This document shows positions 1 to 8,866 of a stretch of DNA of 64,000 nucleotides, in pieces; position 1 is the stretch's first letter, and every line of letters starts with the position of its first letter. The DNA is taken from assembly GCF_016756495.1 (NCBI RefSeq), contig NZ_AP023243.1, positions 6,018,501 through 6,082,500 of the forward strand, read 5' to 3'. The stretch comes from Mesorhizobium sp. 113-3-3. GTDB taxonomy: Bacteria; Pseudomonadota; Alphaproteobacteria; Rhizobiales; Rhizobiaceae. The notes below the pieces were generated by a model, which was not told the DNA's origin, ran no database searches, and worked only from the letters and a program-made list of their open reading frames with translations. The position numbers and the translations under genes were made by a program.

Positions 1-2
1 AC

Positions 3-1535
3 GCCACCGAATACACGGTGAGCGAGATCTCCGGCGCACTGAAGCGCACGGTCGAGGACGTCTTCGGCAATGTGCGGGTGCGCGGCGAAATCTCCGGCTA
101 TCGCGGCCCGCATTCCTCCGGCCATGCCTATTTCGCGCTGAAGGACGACCGCGCCCGGCTCGACGCCGTGGTGTGGAAGGGCACGATGAGCCGGCTGAAA
201 TTCCGCCCCGAGGAAGGGATGGAGGTGATCGCCACCGGCAAGCTCACCACCTACCCCGGCAAGTCCAACTACCAGATCGTCATCGACAATCTGGAGCCGG
301 CCGGCGCCGGCGCGCTGATGGCGCTGCTGGAAGAGCGCAAGCGCCGGCTGCAGGCGGAAGGGCTTTTCGACGCCGGCCGCAAGCGCCGGCTGCCCTTTAT
401 GCCGCGCGTCATCGGCGTCGTCACCTCGCCGACCGGGTCCGTCATCCGCGACATCATCCACCGTATCAAGGACCGCTTTCCGCTGCATGTGCTGGTCTGG
501 CCGGTGCGTGTGCAGGGCGAGACGTCAGGCGTGGAAGTGACCTATGCCGTCAACGGCTTCAACGCGCTGGCCTGGGATGGCGCCATCCAGCGCCCCGATC
601 TCTTGATCGTCGCGCGCGGCGGCGGCAGCCTCGAGGACCTCTGGGGCTTCAACGACGAAGCGCTGGCCCGCGCCGTCGCGGCCTCCGGCATTCCGGTGAT
701 TTCGGCTGTCGGTCACGAAACCGACTGGACATTGATCGACCTCGTCGCGGATGTGCGGGCGCCGACACCGACGGGCGCGGCCGAAATCGCCGTGCCGGTG
801 AAGGCCGACCTCGAAGCGACGCTGGCCAGCCTCGGCGCGCGGCTCAAGGCCGCTGTGCTGCGCAATTTCGAACGCAAGCGGCAGGCCGCGCGTGCGGCGG
901 CGCGCGCACTGCCCTCGCCCGATCAATTGCTGGCACTACCGCGCCGGCGCCTCGACGAGGCGACATCCAGGCTCGGCCGCGGCCTGTCCGTGAGCGTCGA
1001 TCGCAAGCGGGCGCGCCTCCAGGGCCAAAGGCTGACGCCGGCGACGCTGTCGCGGCGCATCAACGAGGCCCGCACGCTGACCGGGCGTGACCTTGCCCGC
1101 GCGCAGGCGGCGTTCTTTGCCATTGTGCGCGAACGGCGCGCACGCTTCGCGCGCACCGCGACGCGGCTGTCGCCCGCGCCGATCGCACGCCGGCAGAAAC
1201 TGCAAGGGGATGCTCTGGCGGCCCTCGCCAGGCGGCAGGATCGGGTCATCTCGCTGCGGCTCGAGCGCCTGCGCGGCCAGTTGAGCCAGGCCGAACGGCT
1301 CTTGACCACGCTGTCGCACAAGGCCGTGCTCGCGCGCGGCTTCGCGCTGGTGAAGGATGCCGACGGCGCCGTCATCAAGCAGGCGGCCGACGTGGCATCG
1401 GGGATGGCGCTTTCGCTGGAGTTCGCCGACGGCACGGCGGATGCGGTGGCAACCAGCGGTGCGGCAAGGCCGAAGCCGGCTGCCAGGCCGGCGGCCAAGG
1501 CGAAGGAACCCGGCAATCAGGGGTCGCTGTTCTGA
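3..1535 (+). CDS. xseA: Exodeoxyribonuclease VII large subunit, 5' end outside window
   Basis: Catalytic subunit of ExoVII, which degrades single-stranded DNA to acid-soluble oligonucleotides in the cytoplasm. The reading frame is open to the left edge; the GTG at 18 is an internal Val, because the residues before it ([10 protein letters not shown]) belong to the usual XseA N-terminus, so only a few codons are missing. The N-terminal OB fold ([14 protein letters not shown]) is followed by the catalytic core with [22 protein letters not shown] and [17 protein letters not shown], then a long Arg/Ala-rich coiled-coil region. The C-terminus is Lys/Pro/Ala-rich. The next gene begins 2 nt after the stop, so the two are probably cotranscribed. 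Confidence 0.97.
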   Translation, partial: ATEYTVSEISGALKRTVEDVFGNVRVRGEISGYRGPHSSGHAYFALKDDRARLDAVVWKGTMSRLKFRPEEGMEVIATGKLTTYPGKSNYQIVIDNLEPAGAGALMALLEERKRRLQAEGLFDAGRKRRLPFMPRVIGVVTSPTGSVIRDIIHRIKDRFPLHVLVWPVRVQGETSGVEVTYAVNGFNALAWDGAIQRPDLLIVARGGGSLEDLWGFNDEALARAVAASGIPVISAVGHETDWTLIDLVADVRAPTPTGAAEIAVPVKADLEATLASLGARLKAAVLRNFERKRQAARAAARALPSPDQLLALPRRRLDEATSRLGRGLSVSVDRKRARLQGQRLTPATLSRRINEARTLTGRDLARAQAAFFAIVRERRARFARTATRLSPAPIARRQKLQGDALAALARRQDRVISLRLERLRGQLSQAERLLTTLSHKAVLARGFALVKDADGAVIKQAADVASGMALSLEFADGTADAVATSGAARPKPAARPAAKAKEPGNQGSLF

Positions 1536-1537
1536 CC

Positions 1538-2674
1538 ATGACCGACAATCCGAACCATCTGGCCACGCCATCGGGCAAGCCTCGCGCGCGCAGCTTCGGC
1601 ATCGGCTTCGACGGAACGCCCGGGCCGTTCAACGCGATCACCGACGTGCCGGGCGTCGCGGTCGGCTATGCGACGCTGATTTCAGGCGATGGCGCGCTGG
1701 TCGTCGGCAAGGGACCGATGCGCACCGGTGTCACCGCGATCCTGCCAAGACCGCTAGCCGACCTGGCTACGCCGGTCTTCGCCGGCATTTTCAGCCAGAA
1801 CGGCAATGGTGAGCTGACCGGCTCGCACATCATCGAGGAAACCGGCGCTTTCAACTTCCCGATCACCATCACCAACACGCATTCCTGCGGCGTTTCACGC
1901 GATGGCACGCTGCGCTGGATGAACCAGGTGCTGCCGGCCGCGGTCGACAGCGCCTGGGGCCTGCCGGTGGCGGCGGAAACCTATGACGGGTTTCTCAACG
2001 ACATAAACGGTCACCATCTGACATCGGAGCATGTTGCTGAAGCGCTGGACAGCGCGGCCGGCGGCCCGATCGAGGAAGGCAGCGTCGGCGGCGGCACCGG
2101 CATGATCACCTTCGGCTTCAAGGCCGGTTCGGGCACGGCGTCGCGCATGGTCGCGTGGCAGGGACATTCCTACACGGTCGGCGCCTTCGTGCAGTCGAAT
2201 TTCGGCAAACGGCGCAATTTTACCCTGCGTGGCCTGCGTGCCGGGTCCGAACTCGCGGAGCCGGCGATCCGCGAGGGGACGCCGCGCGCCGAAAAGGGTT
2301 CCATCATCGCCGTTGTCGCCACCGACACGCCATTCCTGCCGCACCAGATGAAGCGGCTGGCTCGCCGCGTGCCGCTCGGCGTCGCCATGACCGGCGGCTT
2401 CGGTTATCACAGCTCGGGCGACATCTTTCTCGCCTTCTCGACCGCCAATCCTGCCGCCGCACTGGCGCCGTCGGGCCGGATCGCCAAGGCCGATTTCATT
2501 CCCGATACCGACATCGATCCGTTCTTCGACGCCGTGATCCAGGCGGTGGAGGAATCGATCCTCAACGCCCTGGTCGCCAATGACGACATGACCGGGCGCG
2601 ACGGCAACTTCGTGCCGGCGCTGCCGAAGGTTTGGCTGAAAGAAAAGTTTGGGCTGAACGAAAAGTTCGGCTGA
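1538..2674 (+). CDS. P1 family peptidase (DmpA/BapA-type aminopeptidase)
   Basis: Ntn-fold aminopeptidase of the DmpA/beta-peptidyl aminopeptidase family, 378 aa, which is the usual length. These enzymes are made as a precursor and cleave themselves before a Ser that becomes the N-terminal nucleophile. Visible family signatures are the start FNAITDVPGVAVGY, NTHSCGV, EEGSVGGGTGM and GSIIAVVATDTPFLPHQMKRLARR. The Gly-Ser in the last of these (Ser255) is the predicted autocleavage site. No signal peptide is seen, so it is probably cytoplasmic. The ATG follows the xseA stop by 2 nt. The substrate (D-amino-acid or beta-amino-acid peptides) cannot be told from sequence. Confidence 0.9.
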   Translation: MTDNPNHLATPSGKPRARSFGIGFDGTPGPFNAITDVPGVAVGYATLISGDGALVVGKGPMRTGVTAILPRPLADLATPVFAGIFSQNGNGELTGSHIIEETGAFNFPITITNTHSCGVSRDGTLRWMNQVLPAAVDSAWGLPVAAETYDGFLNDINGHHLTSEHVAEALDSAAGGPIEEGSVGGGTGMITFGFKAGSGTASRMVAWQGHSYTVGAFVQSNFGKRRNFTLRGLRAGSELAEPAIREGTPRAEKGSIIAVVATDTPFLPHQMKRLARRVPLGVAMTGGFGYHSSGDIFLAFSTANPAAALAPSGRIAKADFIPDTDIDPFFDAVIQAVEESILNALVANDDMTGRDGNFVPALPKVWLKEKFGLNEKFG

Positions 2675-2682
2675 GACGAAAA

Positions 2683-2702
2683 CGCGGGCCAAGAAGCCCG
2701 CG
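2683..2702 (-). terminator. Rho-independent terminator of the DUF768 gene
   Basis: Perfect 7-bp stem CGCGGGC/GCCCGCG with a 6-nt loop. Read on the minus strand it is followed by TTTTCGTC, giving a T-run for the minus-strand gene that ends at 2733. It lies between two converging genes and may also slow transcription from the plus side. Confidence 0.7.
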
Positions 2703-2732
2703 CATTCAGACAAACAGACGTTCCGGTAAAAT

Positions 2733-2984
2733 CTATTCCGCGGCCTTGCTGGCCGCCTGCTGGTGCTCGTCGGCCTCGGCGGCCTCCTCGAGCCGGGAGG
2801 CAATGAGTTCCTGGATGTCGCCGACTTCTTCCTGGATATCCTCCAAGGGAATACCGACTTCCGCAGCCTTGGCGGCGCATTCCCGGGCCAAGGTCTCGGC
2901 CTGCTTGTCGATCCTGGCCTGGGACTGGCAATGGACCTTTTCGCCGATCCATCCCCGCAAGAACTCGATCGCGTGTTCACTCAT
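2733..2984 (-). CDS. DUF768 domain protein
   Basis: Small acidic protein of 83 aa that resembles the DUF768 family common in Mesorhizobium. Family traits visible are the start SEHAIEFLRGWIGEKV, an ECAAKAAEVGIPLEDIQEEVGDIQELIA core and a Glu/Ala-rich tail. Its function is unknown. An upstream in-frame Met at 3050 would add 22 residues unlike the family; the ATG at 2984 has AGGGA about 9 nt upstream and matches family N-termini, so it is preferred. The gene is monocistronic, with a terminator just downstream. Confidence 0.75.
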   Translation of the reverse strand: MSEHAIEFLRGWIGEKVHCQSQARIDKQAETLARECAAKAAEVGIPLEDIQEEVGDIQELIASRLEEAAEADEHQQAASKAAE

Positions 2985-3396
2985 ACTGCTGTTCCCTGGC
3001 GGCAAAGCCGGTTGGTAATCATAAACGTCGGCATCCCGCAAAGGATGCATCCTGCCATTCCAGCCGAGTCGCGGCCAGCCGGCAAGTCAATGCCGTGCAG
3101 GGTCCACAGAGCCGAAGGAAATCGAGGGTTCAAGCACATTTCTGATTCTGGAGGGTTGCTTCCGTGAGCTGGATCAACCCAGCCTCGCGCCACTGTTTCT
3201 ATTTGCTTTTCCGGTTTTCCAGCCGTTTTTTCGTCACAAATGATGGCGCAATGCGTAACACATTTTTACAGTCGCTCCGGAGGGCTGCACTGGGGCGCGC
3301 CGGTCGAAGCCGCCGCTATATAGTGATATCCCCACGCAATGTCGACTCCCGCCGATCTTGCGCAGGGATGCGGAACGTCGCACCTCTCCAGCACCA
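2985..3396. other. Intergenic, no gene found
   Basis: About 410 bases between the DUF768 gene start and the end of the SDR gene. The part around 3190-3270 is locally AT-rich and may hold the DUF768 promoter, but no clear -35/-10 pair stands out. Short open frames here lack ribosome sites or recognisable motifs. Confidence 0.4.
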
Positions 3397-4086
3397 TCAG
3401 AAGGTCTCGACCCAGGGCCTGAGCTCCATTTCCCAGGTCCAGGCGCTGCGGTGCTGGCGATGAATGGAGAGATAGGCCTCGGCGATCGCGTCCGGAGACA
3501 GCCGGTGATCCTGCGGCCCGGCCTCTTGTCCGGACGCGCCCGAGGCAATGGCGCCGTCGATGATGAAATGCGCGACGTGGACGTTCTTCGGCGCCAACTC
3601 ACGGGCCATGGACTGCGCCAGCCCGCGCAAGCCGAATTTCGGCATCGCAAAACCGGCGGAGCCGGCGAACCCCTTCACGCTGGCCGAAGCTCCGGTGAAG
3701 AGAATCGAACCCGAACCCAGAGCCACCAGCCGGCGGGCGGCCTGCTGGCCGACCAGGAATCCGCCATAAGCCCCAACCAGCAAAGCCTGTCGGACCGCTT
3801 CGGGATCGAGCTCGGCTATCGGTCCGCGGGCGCGTCCGCTGGCGTTGAAGACCACCAGCGAGAGCGGACCGGCTCTGTCGGCGACATCGAACAGACGCTC
3901 CACCGATGCGGGATCGGAGACATCAGTCGCCACGGCCTGCGCACCGGTCTCAGCCTGCAAGGCAGCGAGTTTCTCGACGTTGCGGGCGGCCAGTACGACG
4001 CGGAACCCTTCCTTCGCGAGAAGGCGCGCCAGCGAGGCGCTCAAGCCGGAGCCCGCACCGGCAATGATTGCGACTTTGGATGTCAT
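3397..4086 (-). CDS. Short-chain dehydrogenase family protein with Tyr replaced by Phe
   Basis: SDR-fold protein of 229 aa. The N-terminal nucleotide-binding motif AGAGSGLSASLA (residues 10-20) and the NASGRA segment are clear. In the catalytic segment GFAMPKFGLRGLAQSMA, the Tyr of the YxxxK motif is Phe146 while Lys150 is retained. The downstream ELAPKNVHVAHFIIDGAI is typical of a divergent SDR subgroup. The start at 4086 is chosen because AGGAGAGG lies just upstream; the Met at 4107 has no ribosome site. Without the proton-donating Tyr, ordinary dehydrogenase chemistry is doubtful, so it may catalyse something else or bind nucleotide only. Confidence 0.85.
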   Translation of the reverse strand: MTSKVAIIAGAGSGLSASLARLLAKEGFRVVLAARNVEKLAALQAETGAQAVATDVSDPASVERLFDVADRAGPLSLVVFNASGRARGPIAELDPEAVRQALLVGAYGGFLVGQQAARRLVALGSGSILFTGASASVKGFAGSAGFAMPKFGLRGLAQSMARELAPKNVHVAHFIIDGAIASGASGQEAGPQDHRLSPDAIAEAYLSIHRQHRSAWTWEMELRPWVETF

Positions 4087-4195
4087 GAAACCTCTCCTTG
4101 TCTCCACGGGACCGCAGCCGATGGCCGGCGAATGAGCAGTGTTGAAACTTGCCGGATCGGCGCGGCGACGGCAACGCGCTAGACGCCAAGAAAAA

Positions 4196-4220
4196 GGCCG
4201 GGCGCGAAACCGGCCCGGCC
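4196..4220 (-). terminator. Terminator downstream of the 2OG dioxygenase gene
   Basis: Stem GGCCGGG/CCCGGCC with an 11-nt loop, flanked by A5 on the plus-strand left side and A5 on the right. On the minus strand this gives a GC hairpin followed by TTTTT, about 165 nt after the stop of the gene ending at 4386. The symmetric A/T runs could let it work in both directions. Confidence 0.65.
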
Positions 4221-4385
4221 AAAAAGAAGGTCATAACCTTCAGAGGGGAACACCGCTCGGCGAAATGGGAGGAAAACACCGAACGGATTTTTCTCTTTTG
4301 AACCGATTCGTGGGCAGATACGACGAACTGTTTTCTAAAAATCGGCCAGAACTGCAAAAATCCTGTCCTTTCTTGCCGCAAGGGC

Positions 4386-5405
4386 TCAGCCAATGCGGCT
4401 CTCCGGCTCGAGCAGATCCGCATAATGGCGCCGGGCGACGTCGGGATGCGAGCGCAGTCGGCTTTTCAGCACATTGGTTCCGACATCGCGAAACAGCGGA
4501 TTGTCCGGATCGCTGGCCGGCCCGCGCGCCTGCGCCGCCAGTTCCTCGGAAAGGCCAAGCAGCGGTATCGTCGCGTCGAGCCTGGCGCTGAAGAAGAACG
4601 GCACGGAAATACGCTCGACGCCGGCGGGCGGCGTCACGACGCGATGCACGGTCGCGCGCAGATAGCCGTTGGAGGCCAGTTCGAGCAATTCGCCGATGTT
4701 GACGACGAGCGTGCCGGGAATGGGGTCCACGTCCACCCAACTGCCGTCATAGTCGACCTGCAGCCCCCTATTGTCATCCTGGAGCAGCAGCGTCAGGAAG
4801 CCGCCATCCTTGTGCGCGCCGACACCCTGATCGCCGCCGGCCGCGTCAAGGCCGGGGTAGCGCACGATCTTCATGCGATGGTTGGGCTCGCTGCTGTAGA
4901 TGGGGTCGAAGGCATCCTCGGGCTGATCGAGCGACTGCGCGAAGGCTTTCAGCAGCCGTATCGCCACGGCCGTCACCTTGCTCTGCCAGGCAAGCAGCGC
5001 CGGTTTGAGATCCGGCAGCGCCGCGGGCCACTGGTTCGGGCCCTGCAGCCGCGTCCAGGCGGGAATTCCCGGCCCTTGCGCGATTGCCTGGCGCTCGACG
5101 CCGATATCGAGCTGTTCGCGCCAGTCCTCCTTGCCCTTGGTCAGTTCGCCGCCGGCACGCGTATAGCCGCGAAACTGCGAGGACTTGACCATTTCGATCG
5201 CCAGCTTGTCGGCCTCAGGCAAGGCAAAGAACCGACGCGATGCGGTGAGCACCTCGCTGATCTCCGCCCATGAGATGCCATGTCCGGCGAGATAGAAGAA
5301 GCCGATGTCGCGCGAAGCGGAACGAAGATCCGCCAGAAATGTCCGGCGTTCAGACGCGCCTTGTTCAAGGCGGCTCAGATCGAGCACGGGCACAATTCTT
5401 GGCAT
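4386..5405 (-). CDS. 2-oxoglutarate/Fe(II)-dependent dioxygenase, isopenicillin N synthase-like
   Basis: Cytoplasmic non-heme iron oxygenase of 339 aa with the DIOX_N domain (VPVLDLSRL, GFFYLAGHGI) followed by the 2OG-FeII core. The iron ligands are visible: His198 and Asp200 in GAHKDGGFLTLL, and His254 in ATVHRV. Arg265 and Ser267 (RISVPFF) would hold 2-oxoglutarate. Bacterial relatives oxidise small metabolites, and the true substrate is unknown. The start at 5405 is chosen for its AAAGGAGCTTGATATG context; the open frame upstream to 5594 is not conserved in style. Transcribed alone, away from the RpiR operon. Confidence 0.88.
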   Translation of the reverse strand: MPRIVPVLDLSRLEQGASERRTFLADLRSASRDIGFFYLAGHGISWAEISEVLTASRRFFALPEADKLAIEMVKSSQFRGYTRAGGELTKGKEDWREQLDIGVERQAIAQGPGIPAWTRLQGPNQWPAALPDLKPALLAWQSKVTAVAIRLLKAFAQSLDQPEDAFDPIYSSEPNHRMKIVRYPGLDAAGGDQGVGAHKDGGFLTLLLQDDNRGLQVDYDGSWVDVDPIPGTLVVNIGELLELASNGYLRATVHRVVTPPAGVERISVPFFFSARLDATIPLLGLSEELAAQARGPASDPDNPLFRDVGTNVLKSRLRSHPDVARRHYADLLEPESRIG

Positions 5406-5674
5406 ATCAAGCTCCTTTCCCAGTGTTTTTCGGATGTTGCTTGAAATTCCGTCCGAAAAACCCGGCCAATTGAACATGCAGGCACATTTCAGCGACCATG
5501 GCCGCGATCCATGCGCGCAAGTCTCCGCGACTTCGGATTGCCGGGAAAGGAACGATCGGTCCTTCGGCGCGGCCGCGACGAACAATTTTTCCATTCACGG
5601 GGGCAAGTGGATGATGATCGCGATCGGACCGGCGCTGGACGCGCCCAATCGCCCGCAGCCCGGCTGGGCCGCCC

Positions 5675-5887
5675 TCAACAGCATATGACGGCGGTGATGG
5701 TGTCGGCGCCCTCGGCGGCCTCCTGGGCGGTGGCGGAGGCGGTCACGTCGAAACCGAGACAGGCGAGGTTGCGGGGGTCTTTCCTGGCGGCGGCGCGACC
5801 GCTGTCGTAAAAGCGGAGCTTGTCGATGCCGAGCAGCGCTTTGTGGGCCGGCAGCGCGCCGATCGCACAATGTCGATATCTCTTCAT
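5675..5887 (-). pseudogene. Remnant of ornithine cyclodeaminase/mu-crystallin family gene
   Basis: A 70-codon fragment containing ALLGIDKLRFYDSGRAAARKDPRNLACLGFDVTAS-type sequence and EAAEGADTITAV. These match the NAD-binding middle of ornithine cyclodeaminases (typically LGI..LRFYD and A..A..GADIIT). The substrate-binding N-terminal half and the C-terminal third are absent, and the frame stops directly after ITAVICC. The adjoining 270 bases toward 5406 show no continuing homology that I can see. It looks like a decayed gene left beside the RpiR regulator. Confidence 0.6.
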
Positions 5888-5889
5888 TG

Positions 5890-5917
5890 TTGACCTTATT
5901 TAAAATCACTGTAATAG
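5890..5917 (+). promoter_or_regulatory. Possible promoter of the RpiR operon
   Basis: TTGACC at 5890-5895 and TAATAG at 5912-5917 are separated by 16 nt, in an AT-rich stretch, 47 nt before the chosen ATG. This resembles a sigma-70 promoter. It overlaps the start of the ornithine cyclodeaminase remnant. Confidence 0.4.
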
Positions 5918-5964
5918 ACTCTACACAAGAGGCGGAGAGCCCAACACCTGTTTCGGGGAGGCCA

Positions 5965-6903
5965 ATGGCGATACGCGATGTTCTGATGCGCGGGGATCTG
6001 GCGCTGACGCCGTCGGAAGAGAAGATCGTCCGGTTGCTCCTGACGGACTATCCGACCTCCGGCCTCGGCACGGCCTCTTCGCTTGCCCGGCGCGCCGGCG
6101 TCAGCGATCCGACCGTGGTCCGGCTGGTCGTCAAGCTTGGCTATGAAGGCTTTCCGGATTTCCAGGCAAAGCTGCTGGCCGAGGTCGAGGCCAGGTTGCA
6201 CTCGCCGCTGTTGATGATGGAGGCGAAGCGCCAAAGCGGCTCCAGCGACAGCGCCGTGCTTGCCTATCTCGATTCCGTCACCGCCGCGCTGCAGAAAGCC
6301 GCTACCGCGACGCCGGCGCGGACCTACGAGCGGGCCGCCCGCCTGCTGATGGAGGCCAAGGGCGAGATCGTGCTGGTCGGCGGCCGGTTCAGCCGCCACA
6401 TCGCCGGCATGCTGGCCGGGTATCTCGTGCAGTTCCGCACCGGGGTCCGCGACCTCGGCGTGCTCTCCCCCCAGGTATTCGACACCCTGGCCGACCTTAG
6501 CCGCCGCGACGTTCTCGTCGTCTTCGACTATCGCCGCTACCAACTCGACGTGATGGCCTATGCAAGCCAGGCGGCGGCGCTCGACGTGCGCATCCTGCTT
6601 TTCACCGACCAATGGCTGTCGCCAGTATCGGATCTCGCCGAAGTCACCATCGTCAGCCCGCTGGAAGTCGCGTCGCCGTACGACACGCTGGCGCCGGCGA
6701 TCGCGCAGATGGAAGCGCTGACCGCCCACATCGTCTCGACGCTGGGCGACGATGCCCGGGCGCGCATCGAGCGGATCGAGAAGGTGCGGCACGCCAATGC
6801 GGTGACGCTCGACAGCGATCCGCAAGCGAACGGCGCGCCCCAGGCAGCTGGACCACGCAAGACACCCGGACCCAAATTAGCAAAGCAGGACGACCAAGCA
6901 TGA
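5965..6903 (+). CDS. MurR/RpiR family transcriptional regulator
   Basis: DNA-binding regulator of 312 aa. An N-terminal RpiR-type helix-turn-helix (LTPSEEKIVRLLL...LARRAGVSDPTVVRLVVKLGYEGFPDFQAKL) precedes a SIS domain (ERAARLLMEAKGEIVLVGGRFSRHIAGMLAGYL, DVLVVFDYRRY). RpiR SIS domains usually sense sugar phosphates; here VFDYRRY replaces the typical SxSG phosphate loop, so the ligand may differ. The ATG at 5965 follows GGGGAGG and is preferred over the frame opening at 5887. Its stop overlaps the next start (ATGA), so it is the first gene of a four-gene operon and its probable local regulator. Confidence 0.92.
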   Translation: MAIRDVLMRGDLALTPSEEKIVRLLLTDYPTSGLGTASSLARRAGVSDPTVVRLVVKLGYEGFPDFQAKLLAEVEARLHSPLLMMEAKRQSGSSDSAVLAYLDSVTAALQKAATATPARTYERAARLLMEAKGEIVLVGGRFSRHIAGMLAGYLVQFRTGVRDLGVLSPQVFDTLADLSRRDVLVVFDYRRYQLDVMAYASQAAALDVRILLFTDQWLSPVSDLAEVTIVSPLEVASPYDTLAPAIAQMEALTAHIVSTLGDDARARIERIEKVRHANAVTLDSDPQANGAPQAAGPRKTPGPKLAKQDDQA

Positions 6904-7547
6904 CCCAAGCCTTACCGAAGCGAGACGAAGCCTTCCGTGCCGGCGAGACGGCGCTGCTGCTGGTCGACATGCAGCGCATCTGGCTGGAGCCGGGCGCCGA
7001 CCCCTCGCATCCGGAGCGCGGCCCCGACCATTATTTCTACCGGCAGACATCCTCACAGACGATCCCGAACCAGGAGCGGCTGCTGGCGGCGGCGCGGGCC
7101 AATGGCGTCGAAGTGCTGCATACCATCATCCAGAGCCTGACCGAGGACGGCCGTGACCGCTCGCTCGACCACAAGCTGACGCCGATCCATATCGCGCCGA
7201 GCCTTCCCGAAGGTTTGCCGGTGGCATCGCTGGCGCCGGTCGGCGACGAGATCATGCTGCCGAAGACCTCGTCCGGCGTCTTCAACTCGACCAATGTCGA
7301 CTACCTCCTGAAGAACCTCGGCATCCGCTACCTCGTCGTGGTCGGCGTGCTCACCGACCAGTGCGTCGACATGACCGTGCGCGACGGCGCCGATCGCGGC
7401 TATCTCGTCACCTGCGTGTCGGACGCCTGCGCCACCATCACCCAGGAGCGCCACGACATCGCTCTGAAAGCCTTCGGCGGCTATTGCTGGGTCACTGATA
7501 CCGACACCGTCGTCGACCGTTTCAACGCGCTGGGAAAAACGGCATGA
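6900..7547 (+). CDS. Isochorismatase-family cysteine hydrolase
   Basis: Cysteine amidase/hydrolase of 215 aa with the complete catalytic triad of the family: Asp23 (LLLVDMQ), Lys122 (LPKTSSGVF) and Cys155 (GVLTDQCVD). Relatives hydrolyse N-carbamoyl compounds, nicotinamide, ureidoacrylate or similar amides. The insertion HPERGPDHYFYRQTSSQTIPNQ after the first motif is typical of the larger amidase subgroup. ATGA overlaps join it to the RpiR gene and to the ligase gene after it. An amide-releasing role in the catabolic route of this operon is likely; the substrate is unknown. Confidence 0.9.
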   Translation: MTQALPKRDEAFRAGETALLLVDMQRIWLEPGADPSHPERGPDHYFYRQTSSQTIPNQERLLAAARANGVEVLHTIIQSLTEDGRDRSLDHKLTPIHIAPSLPEGLPVASLAPVGDEIMLPKTSSGVFNSTNVDYLLKNLGIRYLVVVGVLTDQCVDMTVRDGADRGYLVTCVSDACATITQERHDIALKAFGGYCWVTDTDTVVDRFNALGKTA

Positions 7548-8866
7548 CATCGACCGTCGAGCCCCTCGTTGCCGTCGTCACAACAGATCTCTGCGCCATC
7601 ACGCGGGGCCGCTTCGTTGTCGAAAGCAGACTGCAGAAGACCGCCACGACCGGTGTCGGCTGGCTGCAGGCCAATCTGTCGATGACGCCGTTCAATTCCA
7701 TCGTCGTGCCCAATCCCTGGGGCTCGTCGGGCGATCTGCGGCTGATCCCCGATCTCAAGGCGCGCTTTCGCACCGAGCGGACTGGATCGGCGACGCCGTT
7801 CGATATGGTCGCCGGCGACATTGTCGAGCTCGACGGCAGCCCCTGGCTCGGCTGCACGCGGACCATGCTCAGGGATGCGCTGGCTGAGCTAAAGGCCGCG
7901 ACCGGCCTCTCCGTCATCGCCGCCTTCGAACATGAGTTCCACATCGCCGATGGCAGTTTCGCGCCGGCGCATTCCATGTCCTTCGCCGCGCTGCGCCGCA
8001 CCGATCCCTTCGCCCCCAATCTGATGGCGGCGCTGGAGGAAGCTGGTGTCGGCCCCGAAGTGGTCATCGCCGAGTTCGGCGACGAGCAGTTCGAAGTGAC
8101 GCATGAGCCGGCCGATGCGCTGACGGCGGCCGACCGCGCCGTCGCCATCCGCGAAATCACCCGCGAAGTGGCGCGCAATGCCGGCTGGCGGGCGAGCTTC
8201 GCGCCCAAGACCGCGCCCAATGCCGTCGGCAACGGCGTGCACATCCATTTCAGCTTCGTCGACGAGGCCGGCAAGCCGGTGACCTACGATGCGGCGCAAC
8301 CTGGTGGTCTCTCCACCAGGGCCGGCGCCTTCTGTGCCGGCGTGCTGCGTCATCTGCCAGCGATCACCGCCATGACGGCGTCGAGCGTGTCGTCCTTCTA
8401 CCGGCTGAAGCCGCACAGCTGGAGTTCGTCCTACACCTGGCTCGCCGACCGCGATCGCGAAGCGTCGCTGCGCATCTGTCCGACAGTAACGATCGGCGGA
8501 CGCGATCCGGCACGGCAGTACAATGTCGAATACCGGGCCGCCGACGCCACCGGCAATCCTTACCTGTCGCTGGCGGCGATCATCCGCGCGGGACTGGAAG
8601 GGTTGAAGGCGGACCTGTCGTCACCGCCGCTGGTCACCGGCGACCCGACGCTGATGAGCGAGGCGGAACGGGCGGAGCTCGGCCTGGTGCGGCTGCCGGA
8701 AACCTTGCCGGCGGCGCTGGACGCGCTTCTTTCCGACAAGACCGTGACGGGATGGTTCGCGCCAGTCTTCATCGAGACCTTCGTGGGTCTGAAGCGGCAT
8801 GAGGTCGAGCGGCTGGCCGGCCTCGATCCGGCCGCCATCTGCGACCTCTACCGGACGCTTTATTGA
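7544..8866 (+). CDS. Glutamine synthetase family protein (gamma-glutamyl ligase-like)
   Basis: A 440-aa ATP-dependent ligase of the glutamine synthetase fold. Catalytic-domain signatures are EHEFHI, AEFGDEQFEVTHEP (metal-binding acids), NGVHIHFS (the family's NGxGxHxH-like loop), SSYTWLADRDREASLR and NVEYRAADATGNPYLSLAAIIRAGLEG. It is clearly not GlnA, since sequence and context differ. Relatives include gamma-glutamylpolyamine and gamma-glutamylamide synthetases. It overlaps the genes on both sides by a few bases. Together with the amidase and N-formylglutamate amidohydrolase it suggests that an amine is glutamylated and later released. Confidence 0.88.
   Translation: MTSTVEPLVAVVTTDLCAITRGRFVVESRLQKTATTGVGWLQANLSMTPFNSIVVPNPWGSSGDLRLIPDLKARFRTERTGSATPFDMVAGDIVELDGSPWLGCTRTMLRDALAELKAATGLSVIAAFEHEFHIADGSFAPAHSMSFAALRRTDPFAPNLMAALEEAGVGPEVVIAEFGDEQFEVTHEPADALTAADRAVAIREITREVARNAGWRASFAPKTAPNAVGNGVHIHFSFVDEAGKPVTYDAAQPGGLSTRAGAFCAGVLRHLPAITAMTASSVSSFYRLKPHSWSSSYTWLADRDREASLRICPTVTIGGRDPARQYNVEYRAADATGNPYLSLAAIIRAGLEGLKADLSSPPLVTGDPTLMSEAERAELGLVRLPETLPAALDALLSDKTVTGWFAPVFIETFVGLKRHEVERLAGLDPAAICDLYRTLY

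Noticed and set aside
3164..3463. A 99-codon open frame on the plus strand
   Set aside because: It overlaps the end of the SDR gene antisense, has no ribosome site and no motif.
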